From NCBI GenBank assembly GCA_016714045.1, contig JADJNY010000002.1:744001-808000 (forward strand): a stretch of 64,000 nt of DNA, read 5' to 3'. The stretch is from Planctomycetota bacterium (GTDB lineage: Bacteria > Planctomycetota > UBA1135 > GCA-002686595). Each line of letters starts with the position of its first letter. Positions within the stretch are counted from its first letter, which is position 1. The notes under the pieces were generated by a model. It was not told where the DNA came from. It ran no database searches and saw only the letters and a list, made by a program, of their open reading frames with translations. The translations under genes and the position numbers were made by a program. Of the stretch, positions 54,149 through 63,237 are shown piece after piece.

Positions 54149-55089
54149 ATGAGCATCGTCCGTCCCCTGTTCCTCGTCGCCGCCACCGCGGTCGTCGGTC
54201 TGTCGTCGGAACCCGTGCCGCGCTCGGTGGAGCGCGAGCTCGACGCGCAGGCGCGTTCGGCGCACGTCCGCGTCGCAGGCGCACGCTCGATCTCGTCGCT
54301 CGCGTCGTCGAGCGCCGCACACCCGTGGCGCGCGCGGTGCGCCCGTTCCGAGTTCGCGGGAGGCACCCCCAAGCGGAGCGCGGAGCTCGAGCCGCGCTCT
54401 TCCGACGAAGGTGAGCGCGCGGCGCAGGGCGTCGGCGACGACGAGCGCACGTCGTCCGCGCCGACCGCGGGCGACGACGAGCGCGCAGCACGGTTCGCGC
54501 CGCACGGCTCCGCAGCGAGTTCCGCAATGGCCGACGAGCTCTTGAACGCGCTGCGCACCGCGCGCCAGCCCGGTCTGCGCGCGCTCGCCGACGCGGGTGA
54601 GCCGTTCCTCGAGCTCCTGCCGCTCGACGCGCTCCGCGACGTCCGCTGCACGGAGCGCGAGCTCGTGCTCTCGTTCGACACCGGCCTGGAGGACGCGCTC
54701 GTCGTGACGATCCCGGGCCGGACGGAGCAAGTGCTCGACGCCGACGAGGACGATCCCGACCCGCTCCGCCACGGCCGCGCCGTCGCGCTGCGCAGCGAAG
54801 AGCACCGCTTGCGGATCGGACGCGAGCTCCGCTTCCGCCTCGACGCGCACGGCATCGCCGGCGTGCGCGCGCGGGCGACCTCGAAGTGGTCAAGGGCCCG
54901 TTCCACGTCGACCTCGACCTGCGCACGGAGCTGCGCGCGGGCGAGGCGCACGACCGCTACGGCCGCCCCGTGCTCGCGACGGACGCGGAAGGCCACGCGC
55001 TCCGCGTCGACGGGCGCTGGCAGGTCGAGTCGCACGCGACGTGGATCGTGCTCGAGGCGCTCGGACACCGGGTCGAGGTCGGGTTGTAG
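54149..55089 (+). CDS. Exported hypothetical protein, probably frameshifted near 54870
   Basis: Not recognised. The N-terminus (residues 1-19, 'SIVRPLFLVAATAVVGLSS') looks like a signal peptide and a GGAGG lies four bases before the ATG. The middle (residues 60-130) is low-complexity Arg/Ala/Ser/Glu. From 'MADELLNALRTARQPGLRALADAG' it appears folded, with 'LVLSFDTGLEDALVVTIPG'. At 'HGIAGVR', in a GCGCGC run at 54863-54874, the frame becomes Ser/Thr/Arg junk. Changing frame restores 'GDLEVVKGPFHVDLDLRTEL' and runs to a TAG at 55087-55089. It lies just upstream of the outer-membrane cytochrome operon, 130 bases before it, but a shared role is not shown. Confidence 0.55.
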
Positions 55090-55221
55090 GCGGGCGGGGA
55101 GTGGGCGCGCACGCTCGCTCCCGCCCGCGCGGATCCAATCGAATCTCGCCGTCCCCGCTCCGCGGTCGCGCGCTATGATGGGCGCGCCGGGTGGGGGACC
55201 TGGCGCACGTCGAGCCACAGG

Positions 55222-56676
55222 ATGCGTCGTTCCCAGGGTCTCCCGCTCCACCGCGTACGTCGGCGCTCCCGCATGCTCGTCGCCGGTGTCGTCGCCGCGG
55301 GACTCGCCGCGCGCGGGTTCGCGTGGCCGCGCGCGCAGACGGAGCCCGTCGCCGCGGCGTCCACGCCGGCGGTCGCGCTTCCGGACGGCGCGCTTCCGGA
55401 CGGTGCGCTCGCCGCGCCGCAGCCGCAGGAGCCCGTCGCGCCCGCGCCGTTCTCCGTCCGCGGCGCCCTGCGACTGCGTTGGCGCGGGCGCGCGACGAAC
55501 GACGAGAGCGATCAGGACGCGTACGCATCGCTCGCGCTCGACGGCGGGGATTCGGCGCGCGACGCGTGGACGTGGCGGCTCGACGCGCAGGCGATTGGCG
55601 ACCTGGACGGACGCAGTGCGGCGGGGTCCGGCTTCGGTTCGATCGCGGACGCTGAGGGCGGCGACGTGCGCGGATACGTGTACGAGGCCTACGCGGAGCG
55701 GCACGACGCGCCCGAGTTCGCGTCGCTGCGCGTGGGGCGACAGACGGATTGGGAGACACCCGTGCTCGTCGCGTTCGACGGCGTGCGCGCGGTGACGCGG
55801 CCCGGCGGGAGGGCGCGCGCGGAGCTCGGCGGCTTCGGCGGCGCGACGGTGCGCCAGCATGCGGACGACGTCGGCGGGGATCCGTTGCTCGGACTGTGGG
55901 GCAGCTGGCGGCCGTGGCGCTCGGCGCGGTTGCGCCTGGACTGGCTGCACGTCGAGGACGACGAGCGCTTCGGCGCGGAGCAGGACGACTTGCTGCAGTT
56001 GGCGCTCGGACAGGGGCTCGGCGAGCACGCGCGCGTCGACGCGTCGTGGTCGCGCCTCGAGGGCTCCGACCGCGACGTCCGCGTGCGCGCGGCGTGGAGC
56101 GACGCGGAGCGCGACCTCGCCGTGCTCGCGTCGTGGACGCGGCTCTTCGAGACGCAGGGTGTCCTCGCGCGCGAGCTCGATCCGTTCAGCGACGCGCTGC
56201 TCGAGCTCGAGCCGTACTGGGAGGGTCGCGTGACCGTGTCGAAGGGCTTCGGCACGCGCTGGCGCGCGTCCGCGGGCGCGGAGCTGCGCCGGCTCGTCGA
56301 CGACGGCGACGAGGGGCTCTACAACCACGAGTACGAACGGGTGTGGGCGACGACGACGCTCGCGCGGCTGCCGTTCGAGCTCGAGCTCGCGCTCACGGGC
56401 GAGCGCTGGGACGGCGGCGGCGACGGCGTCGACACGTGGGGCGCGGACCTGTCGCGGCGCTTCGACGACGGCGCGCAGCTCTCGATCGGTACGGCCTACG
56501 CGCTCTATCGCCTCGACCTGTTCCAGCTCGAGGAGCGCGAGGACGTGCGCACGTGGTTCGCGCGGTGGCGCGAGAAGCGCGGCGCGGGGTGGAGCTGGGA
56601 CCTCGGCTACGAATACGAGGACGATCCGGGGCAGGACTTGCAGACTCTGCGCGTGGGGGGAACGTGGACGTTTTGA
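55222..56676 (+). CDS. Outer-membrane beta-barrel protein of a cytochrome operon (MtrB/PioB-like role)
   Basis: A 484-residue protein with a basic N-terminus and a hydrophobic stretch (residues 18-35) that would export it. After a Pro/Ala linker, residues 80-484 alternate polar and hydrophobic residues in strands of about ten ('FSVRGALRLRWRGRA', 'WTWRLDAQAIGDL', 'LRVGRQTDWETPVLVAFDGV', 'ARLRLDWLHVEDD'). The last residues 'LRVGGTWTF' end in Phe, the usual outer-membrane assembly signal. It is shorter than classical MtrB (about 670-700). It starts the operon, and the next gene overlaps its stop. Sheathing the periplasmic and surface cytochromes is inferred from neighbours. A plain porin is possible. 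Confidence 0.72.
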   Translation: MRRSQGLPLHRVRRRSRMLVAGVVAAGLAARGFAWPRAQTEPVAAASTPAVALPDGALPDGALAAPQPQEPVAPAPFSVRGALRLRWRGRATNDESDQDAYASLALDGGDSARDAWTWRLDAQAIGDLDGRSAAGSGFGSIADAEGGDVRGYVYEAYAERHDAPEFASLRVGRQTDWETPVLVAFDGVRAVTRPGGRARAELGGFGGATVRQHADDVGGDPLLGLWGSWRPWRSARLRLDWLHVEDDERFGAEQDDLLQLALGQGLGEHARVDASWSRLEGSDRDVRVRAAWSDAERDLAVLASWTRLFETQGVLARELDPFSDALLELEPYWEGRVTVSKGFGTRWRASAGAELRRLVDDGDEGLYNHEYERVWATTTLARLPFELELALTGERWDGGGDGVDTWGADLSRRFDDGAQLSIGTAYALYRLDLFQLEEREDVRTWFARWREKRGAGWSWDLGYEYEDDPGQDLQTLRVGGTWTF

Positions 56677-57842
56677 GCACGCTGCGACGTGGGTTCGTCT
56701 CGTCGATCGCGCGCGCGCGCGCGGCCTGGTCGTTCGTCCTTCGTCCGCCGGGGCGCGCGGCGCGTTCGCTGGCGGACGGCGCGACGCGTTCGCTGCTCGC
56801 GCGGGCCACGTCGTCTCCGCTGTGCGTCGAGGAGAGTCCGGAGGCGCGCCGCTCGCGGACGGCGCGGTACGCGTGCGTGCTCGGCATGCTGCTCAGCGCG
56901 AGCGGCTGCATGTTGCTCGACGCGTTCGGGGGGACGCGGCGCTACGCGTTCGAGCACGCGACGCACGTGAAGGGCGAGGGGCTCTCGTGCGCGGACTGCC
57001 ACGACGACGCGCTCGCGATGGACGAGCTCGCCGCGCCGCGGGCGGAGACGTGCTCGAGCTGCCACGACGCGCTCGACGCGCAGGCCGAGCCCGATCGGCG
57101 CGTCGCGAGCCTCTTCGGCGAGAGCGGCTTCCGCGCGGCGCACGCGAGCGCTCAATCGGCCGAGGTGCGCTTCCCGCACGGGCTCCACGCGCAGCGGTTC
57201 ACGTGCGCCGAGTGCCACCCCGGGCTCTCCTCGAACGAGGACGTGCGCGCACTCGAGCCGATGGCGATGCAGGCCTGCACGGACTGCCATGCGCGCGAGA
57301 AGGCGCCGAATGCGTGCTCGACGTGCCACACGACGATCGACGACGTCTGGACGCCGCCGAGCCATGAGACCGCCTGGACCGCGCACCACGGCCTCGTCGC
57401 GCGCTCGGCGAGCGAGCGCACGGCCGATCGCTGCTCCTTGTGCCACCAGGAGTCGACGTGCCTCGCCTGTCACGCCGACGAGCAGCCGAAGAACCACACG
57501 CTCCTCTTCCGCGAGCGCGCGCACGGCGTCGTCGCGGCGCTCGACCGTCAGAACTGCGCCGCGTGCCACACGCCGGACACCTGCGATCGCTGTCACCGCG
57601 AGGAGCGGCCGCGCAGCCACACCGCGAGCTTCGGCGGCTCGTTCGCGGGACACTGCCTCGGGTGCCACCTCCCGCTGCGCGAGGAAGGGTGCGTCACGTG
57701 CCACAAGTCGACGCCCGGACACCGCGCGACGCCGAAGCCCGACGACCACACGCCGGTGATGAACTGCCGGCAGTGCCACGGCATCGTCGCGGCGCTGCCG
57801 CACGCCGACAAGGGAGACGACTGCAATGCGTGCCACCCCTGA
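56664..57842 (+). CDS. 13-heme c-type cytochrome lipoprotein
   Basis: A 392-residue protein with 13 CxxCH haem motifs from 'CADCH' (about residue 109) to 'CNACH' (387-391), one residue from the end. Before them 'CVLGMLLSASGCMLLDAF' gives a plausible lipobox with Cys 82. The 60-residue stretch before that is unusual for a signal peptide, so the true start may be later. Spacing is dense (under 30 residues per haem), typical of nanowire-like periplasmic carriers such as MtrA/DmsE-type proteins, which have 10. It starts at a GTG (or TTG 56673) overlapping the barrel gene stop. The role is to pass electrons across the periplasm to the surface decaheme protein. Confidence 0.82.
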   Translation: MDVLSTLRRGFVSSIARARAAWSFVLRPPGRAARSLADGATRSLLARATSSPLCVEESPEARRSRTARYACVLGMLLSASGCMLLDAFGGTRRYAFEHATHVKGEGLSCADCHDDALAMDELAAPRAETCSSCHDALDAQAEPDRRVASLFGESGFRAAHASAQSAEVRFPHGLHAQRFTCAECHPGLSSNEDVRALEPMAMQACTDCHAREKAPNACSTCHTTIDDVWTPPSHETAWTAHHGLVARSASERTADRCSLCHQESTCLACHADEQPKNHTLLFRERAHGVVAALDRQNCAACHTPDTCDRCHREERPRSHTASFGGSFAGHCLGCHLPLREEGCVTCHKSTPGHRATPKPDDHTPVMNCRQCHGIVAALPHADKGDDCNACHP

Positions 57843-60828
57843 GCGCGGCGCGTCGGTCGCGCGACTCCCGGGCGCGGAATCGTGCGCCATGCGCGTGCGA
57901 GCCTTCGACCCGGGCGCGTTCGTCCCCTGCACGCGAACGAGGGAGCGCAGCACTCGCGCGTCGCTCTCGCTCCTCGCGCTCGCCGCCGCACTCCTCGCGG
58001 CGCTCTTCGGCGACACGGCGTGCGGCGGCGGCGGAGCGAGCGCGCCCGCGGACCCGGCGCCCGAGCCCGACGTGCTCGCGCTTGGCGCGCCCGCGCCGGG
58101 CGTCGTCGTTTCGATCGTCGCGGTCGATGGCGGCTCGGGGCCGTCCGGCCGCTTCCGCCCCGGCGACCGCCCGCGCGTGCGCTTCACGTTGACGAAGCGC
58201 GACGGCGGGTCGTGGGGGCTCGGCGAGATGGACGAGGGCCGCATCCTCGTGTCGGGCCCGACGTTCTCGTACCAGCGCGTGATCGCCGAGCAGACGGACG
58301 TCGTCGCGCGCGCGGCGAAGCTCGGCGACGGGAGCTACTCCTACACGTTCGCCACGCCGCTCCCCGACGAGTACTTGACGCCCTACAACGACACGGACGC
58401 GTTCGGTCCGAACGACGGCGAGCTCGCGGGGACGCCGCTCCAGGACGGCACGTACACGGTCGGCCTCACGCTCGCGTGGCGCCACGAGTACGACGGCGCG
58501 CCGAAGCTCGATGCGGGCGAGACCGTCGCGCACTTCCGCATCGGCGGCGGCACGACGCTCGTCCCACGCGACGTGGTCGGCCAGGCGAACTGCGAGGCGT
58601 GCCACGTCGAGCTCTCGGCGCACGGCGGACTGCATCGCGACGTCCGCGCCTGCGTCCTGTGTCACACGGTCGGCGCCGAGGACCGGAACGACTCCGCGAT
58701 CGCGGGCGGCACGCCCGGGGTGACGATCGCGTCGAAAGTGCTCTTCCACAAGCTGCACTCGGGCCGGCACCTGCCGAGCGTGCTCGGCATCCGCACGCTC
58801 GCGGACGGCTCGCGCGACTACACGCCCGCCGGCACGCCGTACGTCGTCGTCGACGGCGAGACCGGCGCGCACGATTACTCGAACGTCGGCTTCCCGGTGT
58901 GGCCGAACCGATCGATCCCGATGCCGCGCAACTTCGGTTGGGGCGCGCTCACCGACGAAGCGAAGGCGAAGGACGAGCTCTTCCGGACGGGCATCACGAA
59001 GTGCGACGCGTGCCACGGGGATCCCGACGGCGACGGGCCGATCGAAGCGCCGTCGCAGGGCGAGACGGTGCACGCGCAGCCGTCGCGCGCGGCTTGCGGC
59101 GCGTGCCACGACGACGTCGATTGGGCGCTGCCGTACGACAAGGGCAACTTCAGCGTGATGCCGCCGCAGGCGGACGACGGCGTGTGCCGTGAGTGCCACT
59201 TCGTCGAGGACGACTTCGTGCCGACGATCTCGACGAAGAGCGCGCACTACCACCCGCTCGTGAACCCGACTCACAACCCGTTCGTCGGGGAAGCGCTGCG
59301 GGTCGCGCTCTTCACGGCGGGCGAGGGTTCCGCGAGCGACCACGACGGCACGCTGGATCCGGGTGAGACGGTCGAGCTCGCGCTGTGGCTCGTCGACGAC
59401 CAGGGCGCGGACGTCGCGGCGTCGACGCTCGGCGGGCTGACGGCCGTCCTGTCGGGCCCGAGCACGAACGCGAACCTCGTGCGCGAGCTCTCGATCCCGA
59501 AGGCGCTCCTCGCTGGGGCGCCGCCATGGACCTTCGACGTGCCGGAGCGCGTGCACTTGGAGCGCCTCGGAGCTTCGACCGCGGCGCCGAACGAGACGTT
59601 CACGACGTCGCGCGCTCCGCACGTCGACGTCGAAGGAGCCGTGACGCAGGTGTTCGCGCGCGTCGCGAGCGGGCCCTCGACGACGCTGACAACGGACGCA
59701 CGCCGAGCAGAACTTCGTCGACGTCGCGAACGCGGCCAGCTTCGCGCGCGACGACGGACTCGTGATCGACGACGGCGTCGCGGGGGGCTCGAGGAGTACC
59801 TGCGGGTCCAGCACGTCGAGGGGAACCGCGTGTGGTTCTCGTCGCCGCGCACGCCTTCGTACGCGTCCGGGCTGCGCTCGGGCCACGCCGCGGGCTCCGA
59901 GGTGCGCCTCGTCGGGCTCGCCGAGCTCGCGCGCGGGACGCAGTACGCGTTGGACGCGGCGAGCGGCGCCGTGCAGGAGGTCGGCGAGGTCGGCGACGGC
60001 GTCGTGCTCGTCGCGAGCTACACGGCGGCGCTGCGCGTGCCCGATCGGTACCCCGAGGCCGCGAACGGATCGCCCGACGTCGGCTCCGAGCGCGGCGAGT
60101 GGGCGGGTTCGGCGCTCGTCGACGGCACGTATCGGCTGACGCTCTCCGCGTGGAAGGACTTCGACTACTTCTCGCCCGGGATCGTGACGCGCTACCGCGC
60201 GTCGACGCCGGCGGCGAGCGTCGAGCTGCTCGTCGGCGACGCGACGACGCTCGCGCCGTACTCGAAGGTGAGCGCGGGCGCGAACTGCACGGCGTGCCAC
60301 CAGGAGCTCTACTACCACGAGGAGAACTACCGCGGCTTCGACGCGTGCATCGCGTGCCACGGCAACGCGGGCGCGGAGGACGTGCCCGCGTACGTCGCGG
60401 CGAACGCGCCGGCGACGCCCGGCAACACGGTCGACTTCCGCCACCTGCTGCACGCGATCCACGGGAGCTCGTTCCGCGCCAACGCGCTCGACGTCGTGAC
60501 GAAGGGCAGCGCGCCGTGGCCCGACTCGTTCGGCACGCGCAGCTGGAGCGACGTCCTGTTCCCCGCGCTCCCGGCGCGCAGCGCGGCGTGCGCGAAGTGC
60601 CACGGCGCCGCGAACACGGCGTGGACGGAGCTCGATCCGCCCGCGCACCCGGACGGGCAAAGCGCGCCGACGCAGCTGTGGCGCACGTCGTGCGCGGGCT
60701 GCCACGACTCGAGCACGGCGAGCGCGCACGTCGACCTCCACACGGCGCCGGACGGGGTCGAGGACTGCGCGAGCTGCCACGCGCCGGGAGGCGAGCTCCC
60801 GATCGAGGCCGCGCACGACGTGCGGTGA
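57826..60828 (+). CDS. Decaheme surface cytochrome, MtrC/OmcA-like lipoprotein
   Basis: A 1000-residue exported protein with a lipobox-like 'LFGDTACGGGG' (Cys about 66). Domain order is: beta domain (residues 80-250), five CxxCH (256, 276, 393, 424, 454), a second beta region (480-800), then five more CxxCH (821, 841, 922, 956, 981). Two pentaheme modules split by beta domains is the layout of MtrC/OmcA outer-membrane decaheme cytochromes, which reduce metals or flavins outside the cell. 'CTACHQELYYHEENYRGFDACIACHG' region matches their conserved second module. Residues about 623-655 are Arg-rich because of two compensating frameshifts (see findings). The ATG at 57826 has AGGGAG upstream and overlaps the previous gene. 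An alternative start is 57889. Confidence 0.85.
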   Translation: MRATPERGASVARLPGAESCAMRVRAFDPGAFVPCTRTRERSTRASLSLLALAAALLAALFGDTACGGGGASAPADPAPEPDVLALGAPAPGVVVSIVAVDGGSGPSGRFRPGDRPRVRFTLTKRDGGSWGLGEMDEGRILVSGPTFSYQRVIAEQTDVVARAAKLGDGSYSYTFATPLPDEYLTPYNDTDAFGPNDGELAGTPLQDGTYTVGLTLAWRHEYDGAPKLDAGETVAHFRIGGGTTLVPRDVVGQANCEACHVELSAHGGLHRDVRACVLCHTVGAEDRNDSAIAGGTPGVTIASKVLFHKLHSGRHLPSVLGIRTLADGSRDYTPAGTPYVVVDGETGAHDYSNVGFPVWPNRSIPMPRNFGWGALTDEAKAKDELFRTGITKCDACHGDPDGDGPIEAPSQGETVHAQPSRAACGACHDDVDWALPYDKGNFSVMPPQADDGVCRECHFVEDDFVPTISTKSAHYHPLVNPTHNPFVGEALRVALFTAGEGSASDHDGTLDPGETVELALWLVDDQGADVAASTLGGLTAVLSGPSTNANLVRELSIPKALLAGAPPWTFDVPERVHLERLGASTAAPNETFTTSRAPHVDVEGAVTQVFARVASGPSTTLTTDARRAELRRRRERGQLRARRRTRDRRRRRGGLEEYLRVQHVEGNRVWFSSPRTPSYASGLRSGHAAGSEVRLVGLAELARGTQYALDAASGAVQEVGEVGDGVVLVASYTAALRVPDRYPEAANGSPDVGSERGEWAGSALVDGTYRLTLSAWKDFDYFSPGIVTRYRASTPAASVELLVGDATTLAPYSKVSAGANCTACHQELYYHEENYRGFDACIACHGNAGAEDVPAYVAANAPATPGNTVDFRHLLHAIHGSSFRANALDVVTKGSAPWPDSFGTRSWSDVLFPALPARSAACAKCHGAANTAWTELDPPAHPDGQSAPTQLWRTSCAGCHDSSTASAHVDLHTAPDGVEDCASCHAPGGELPIEAAHDVR

Positions 60829-61141
60829 GCACAGGACGTTTCGACCGTACGCGCGCCGTGCGGGGTTCCGCTCCTCTTCCGTTCCGCCCACCCTGCTGTT
60901 GCATCGCCCCAGCCTCGGGACCGTCCTCGGCCTCCGCGCTGGACTGCGTCTCCCCGAACGACTGACGGATCGGACGGCGTCCGCTTCGTCCTCCGGGGCC
61001 ATCGGGAAGCGCAGGCGCGCGAGCAGGTTCGTCTGAAGGCCAACGTGAGCGTCGGGGCGGAACTCGATGGGTGGTGAGGGGGTTCGAGTTCGGCGCGCGC
61101 CCGCGTGTGCGCGGCCTCGTCGGGCGACATACACTCGTTGC
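60829..61141. other. 313-base gap between the cytochrome and kinase genes
   Basis: No supported gene. The minus strand keeps open frames with readable stretches ('FRPDAHVGLQTNLLARL' and 'GETQSSAEAEDGPEAG' in two different frames), but no start or ribosome-binding site supports them. No inverted repeat stands out. It probably contains the kinase promoter. Confidence 0.4.
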
Positions 61142-63237
61142 GTGCCCGACCTGCACGTGGAACCGTATCGTTCGCTCGTCCGCGCCGGTCTCTTCGCGGA
61201 CGCGTCGTCCGCCGCGGCGCGCGAGCCGGAAGAGCTCTACGCCCGGGCCCATGCCCGAACGATGGCCGGCCGAGAGGCGGAGGCTCGTTCGGACTTCGAG
61301 GCCTGCCTCCCCGCACTAGGTGACCGCGCGCGGATCGAGCTCGCCCTGCTCGACATCCGCCAGCGGAGCGCGCTGCCCGCGGCCCGCGACACCGCCGAGC
61401 GCATCGCGGACCTCGCGCCGCCAGGAGCATGGATCGCTGCGCGCGCGCGCCACGTCCTCGGGCTGGCGGAGGGCAAGTTGAGGCGCACGTCGGCGTCCCT
61501 CGAAGCGTTGCTCTCCGCGCTCGACCTCTATCGCGCCGCGGGCGACCGTCAGGGCGCCGCGGAGGTTCACGACACGCTCGGCTCCGTCTTCGCTGCCCAG
61601 GGTCGGATCGAAGTGGGGGTGAATCACTACGCGCTCTCGCTCGTCGGGAAAAACCGGACGGGGGACCGGTACGGAACGGCGGTCACGCTGGGCAACCTAG
61701 GTCGCCTGCACTTGCGCGCCGGCCGTGCCGGCGACGCCATCGAGTGCTTCGAGCTCGATCTCGAGCTCGCGCGTGAGCTCGGCGACGAGCGCGGCGTCGC
61801 GCGCATGCACGAGGACCTCGGCCGCGCCTACCATCTCCTGGAAGACGGGGGGCGTGCCCGTGCCGCGCTCGAGCGCGCGCTCGAGCACGCGCGCGCGCAC
61901 GGGTTCGGCGACGTCGAGTTCTTCGCGCTCGTCGATCTCGCCCGAGTGCAGATGGCGGACGAAGACCTCGACCCCGCGGCGTCGAGCCTCGCGCGCGCGA
62001 AGTCGCTCCTCGGCGACGGCGAGCCTTATCTGCGCACCTTGTTCGCGTCCGTGCAGGGCGAGCTCGCGTTTCGGCGCGGCGAGCCCGGGGCGCTGGAGGC
62101 GCTGACTGGCGTGGCGCGCGAGTTCGAGGCCGCGGATCTGCCCGACCTCGAGATCCCGTTCCTGATCGCGCTGGCCGGCGCGTTCGCCGAGACTGGCTTG
62201 AAGGAGAATGCCGAAGCGTGTCTGCGGCGCGCCGGGAAGCGCGCGCGCTCGGACGGCTATGCTCGCTACTTGCCGCGCATCCGTGAGGCGATGGCGCAGC
62301 TCGACCTCGTCGAGAGCACGGTCGAAGAACGGGGTCGGTTCGCGCTCACGCCGGAGGCCAGCGCAGACCTCGCACGCGCCGGTGGAGGAACCGCGGATGG
62401 CTACGTGCGCGTCCGTTCGCTCGGCAAGGGCGCATTCGGCGAAGTGTTTCGCGCGTACGACCCGCTCCGCGGCCATGACGTCGCGATCAAGCGGCTCGCG
62501 CTCGACGGCGTCTACGACCTCGACCGCCGCCGGCGGATGATCACGTCGGCGCGGCTCGAGCTCGAGGCCGTCTCTCGGCTCCGTCACCCCGGGATCGCGC
62601 GCGTCCACGCCTTCGGGACCGATGCCGAAGGCGCCACCTACGTCGTGCAGGGTTCATCGACGGCGAGCCGCTCCGCGCGCGGATCCCGCGCGGTCCGATC
62701 GCAGCGCCCCTCGACGTGGTGATCAACGCGGCGAAGATCGCGCACGCGCTCGCGCTCCTCCACGACCAGCGTGTCGTGCACCGCGATCTGAAGCCGGAGA
62801 ACGTGCTCCTGCGCCGCGCGAGCGGCGATCCGGTGCTGATCGACTTCGGCATTGCACACGTGCCCGACCCGAGACACCAGCTCTCCGAGGGCTTCATCGT
62901 CGGGACGATCGAGTACATGTCTCCGGAGCAAGCCGCCGGCAAGAGCGTCGAGGGAGGGGCGGACGTCTACGCGCTCGGCGTCGTCGTGTACGAGTGGCTC
63001 ACGGGGGTGCGTCCGATCCGCTTGCCACGGACGAACCTCGCGGAGCTCGCCGAGGAGCTGCGGAAGCGCGAGCCGACGCCGATCGAGGATTGGCGGCCCG
63101 GCCTTCCGATCCAGCTCGTCGAACTCCTCGACCGCATGCTCGCGAAGAAGCCGGGCAAGCGCCCGACTGCGCTCGAGGTCGCCGAGGCATTCGAGGACGT
63201 CACGCGCTCGCTGCGGAGGGGGACGGCGCGGCCGTGA
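61142..63237 (+). CDS. TPR-containing Ser/Thr protein kinase, frameshifted near 62651
   Basis: Residues 1-400 are helical TPR-like repeats ('GAAEVHDTLGSVFAAQGRIEVGVNHYALSL', 'TAVTLGNLGRLHLRAGRAGDAIECFE'). A eukaryotic-type kinase domain follows: the glycine loop GKGAFGEV (about 428), 'VAIKRL' (Lys), 'HRDLKPENVLL' (about 547), 'DFGIAHV' (about 568) and 'YMSPEQAAGKSVEGGADVYALGVVVYEWLTG'. At 'TYVVQG' (62650-62652, a GGG run) the first frame turns Ser/Arg-rich and stops at 62722. One extra G restores 'GFIDGEPLRARIPRGPIAA' and joins the second half. All catalytic residues are therefore encoded. The kinase has no membrane helix. The GTG at 61142 is chosen because the TPR part starts there. Confidence 0.78.

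Noticed and set aside
50852..54850. Minus-strand open frame of 1332 codons across the 13-repeat protein
   Set aside because: Arg-rich with no domain, opposite a clearly repetitive signal-peptide protein. It is a composition artefact.
55222..56676. Naming the barrel gene mtrB
   Set aside because: It is shorter than MtrB/PioB and no diagnostic motif can be confirmed by eye. Only its role is inferred from neighbours.
57694..61134. Minus-strand open frame of 1146 codons across the decaheme gene
   Set aside because: It is Arg/Ala/Val-rich, has no recognisable domain and lies exactly opposite a gene with ten haem motifs. Long antisense frames are common in DNA this G+C-rich.
60829..61134. Small minus-strand gene between the cytochrome and kinase genes
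   Set aside because: The readable stretches fall in two different frames and no start or ribosome-binding site supports either.
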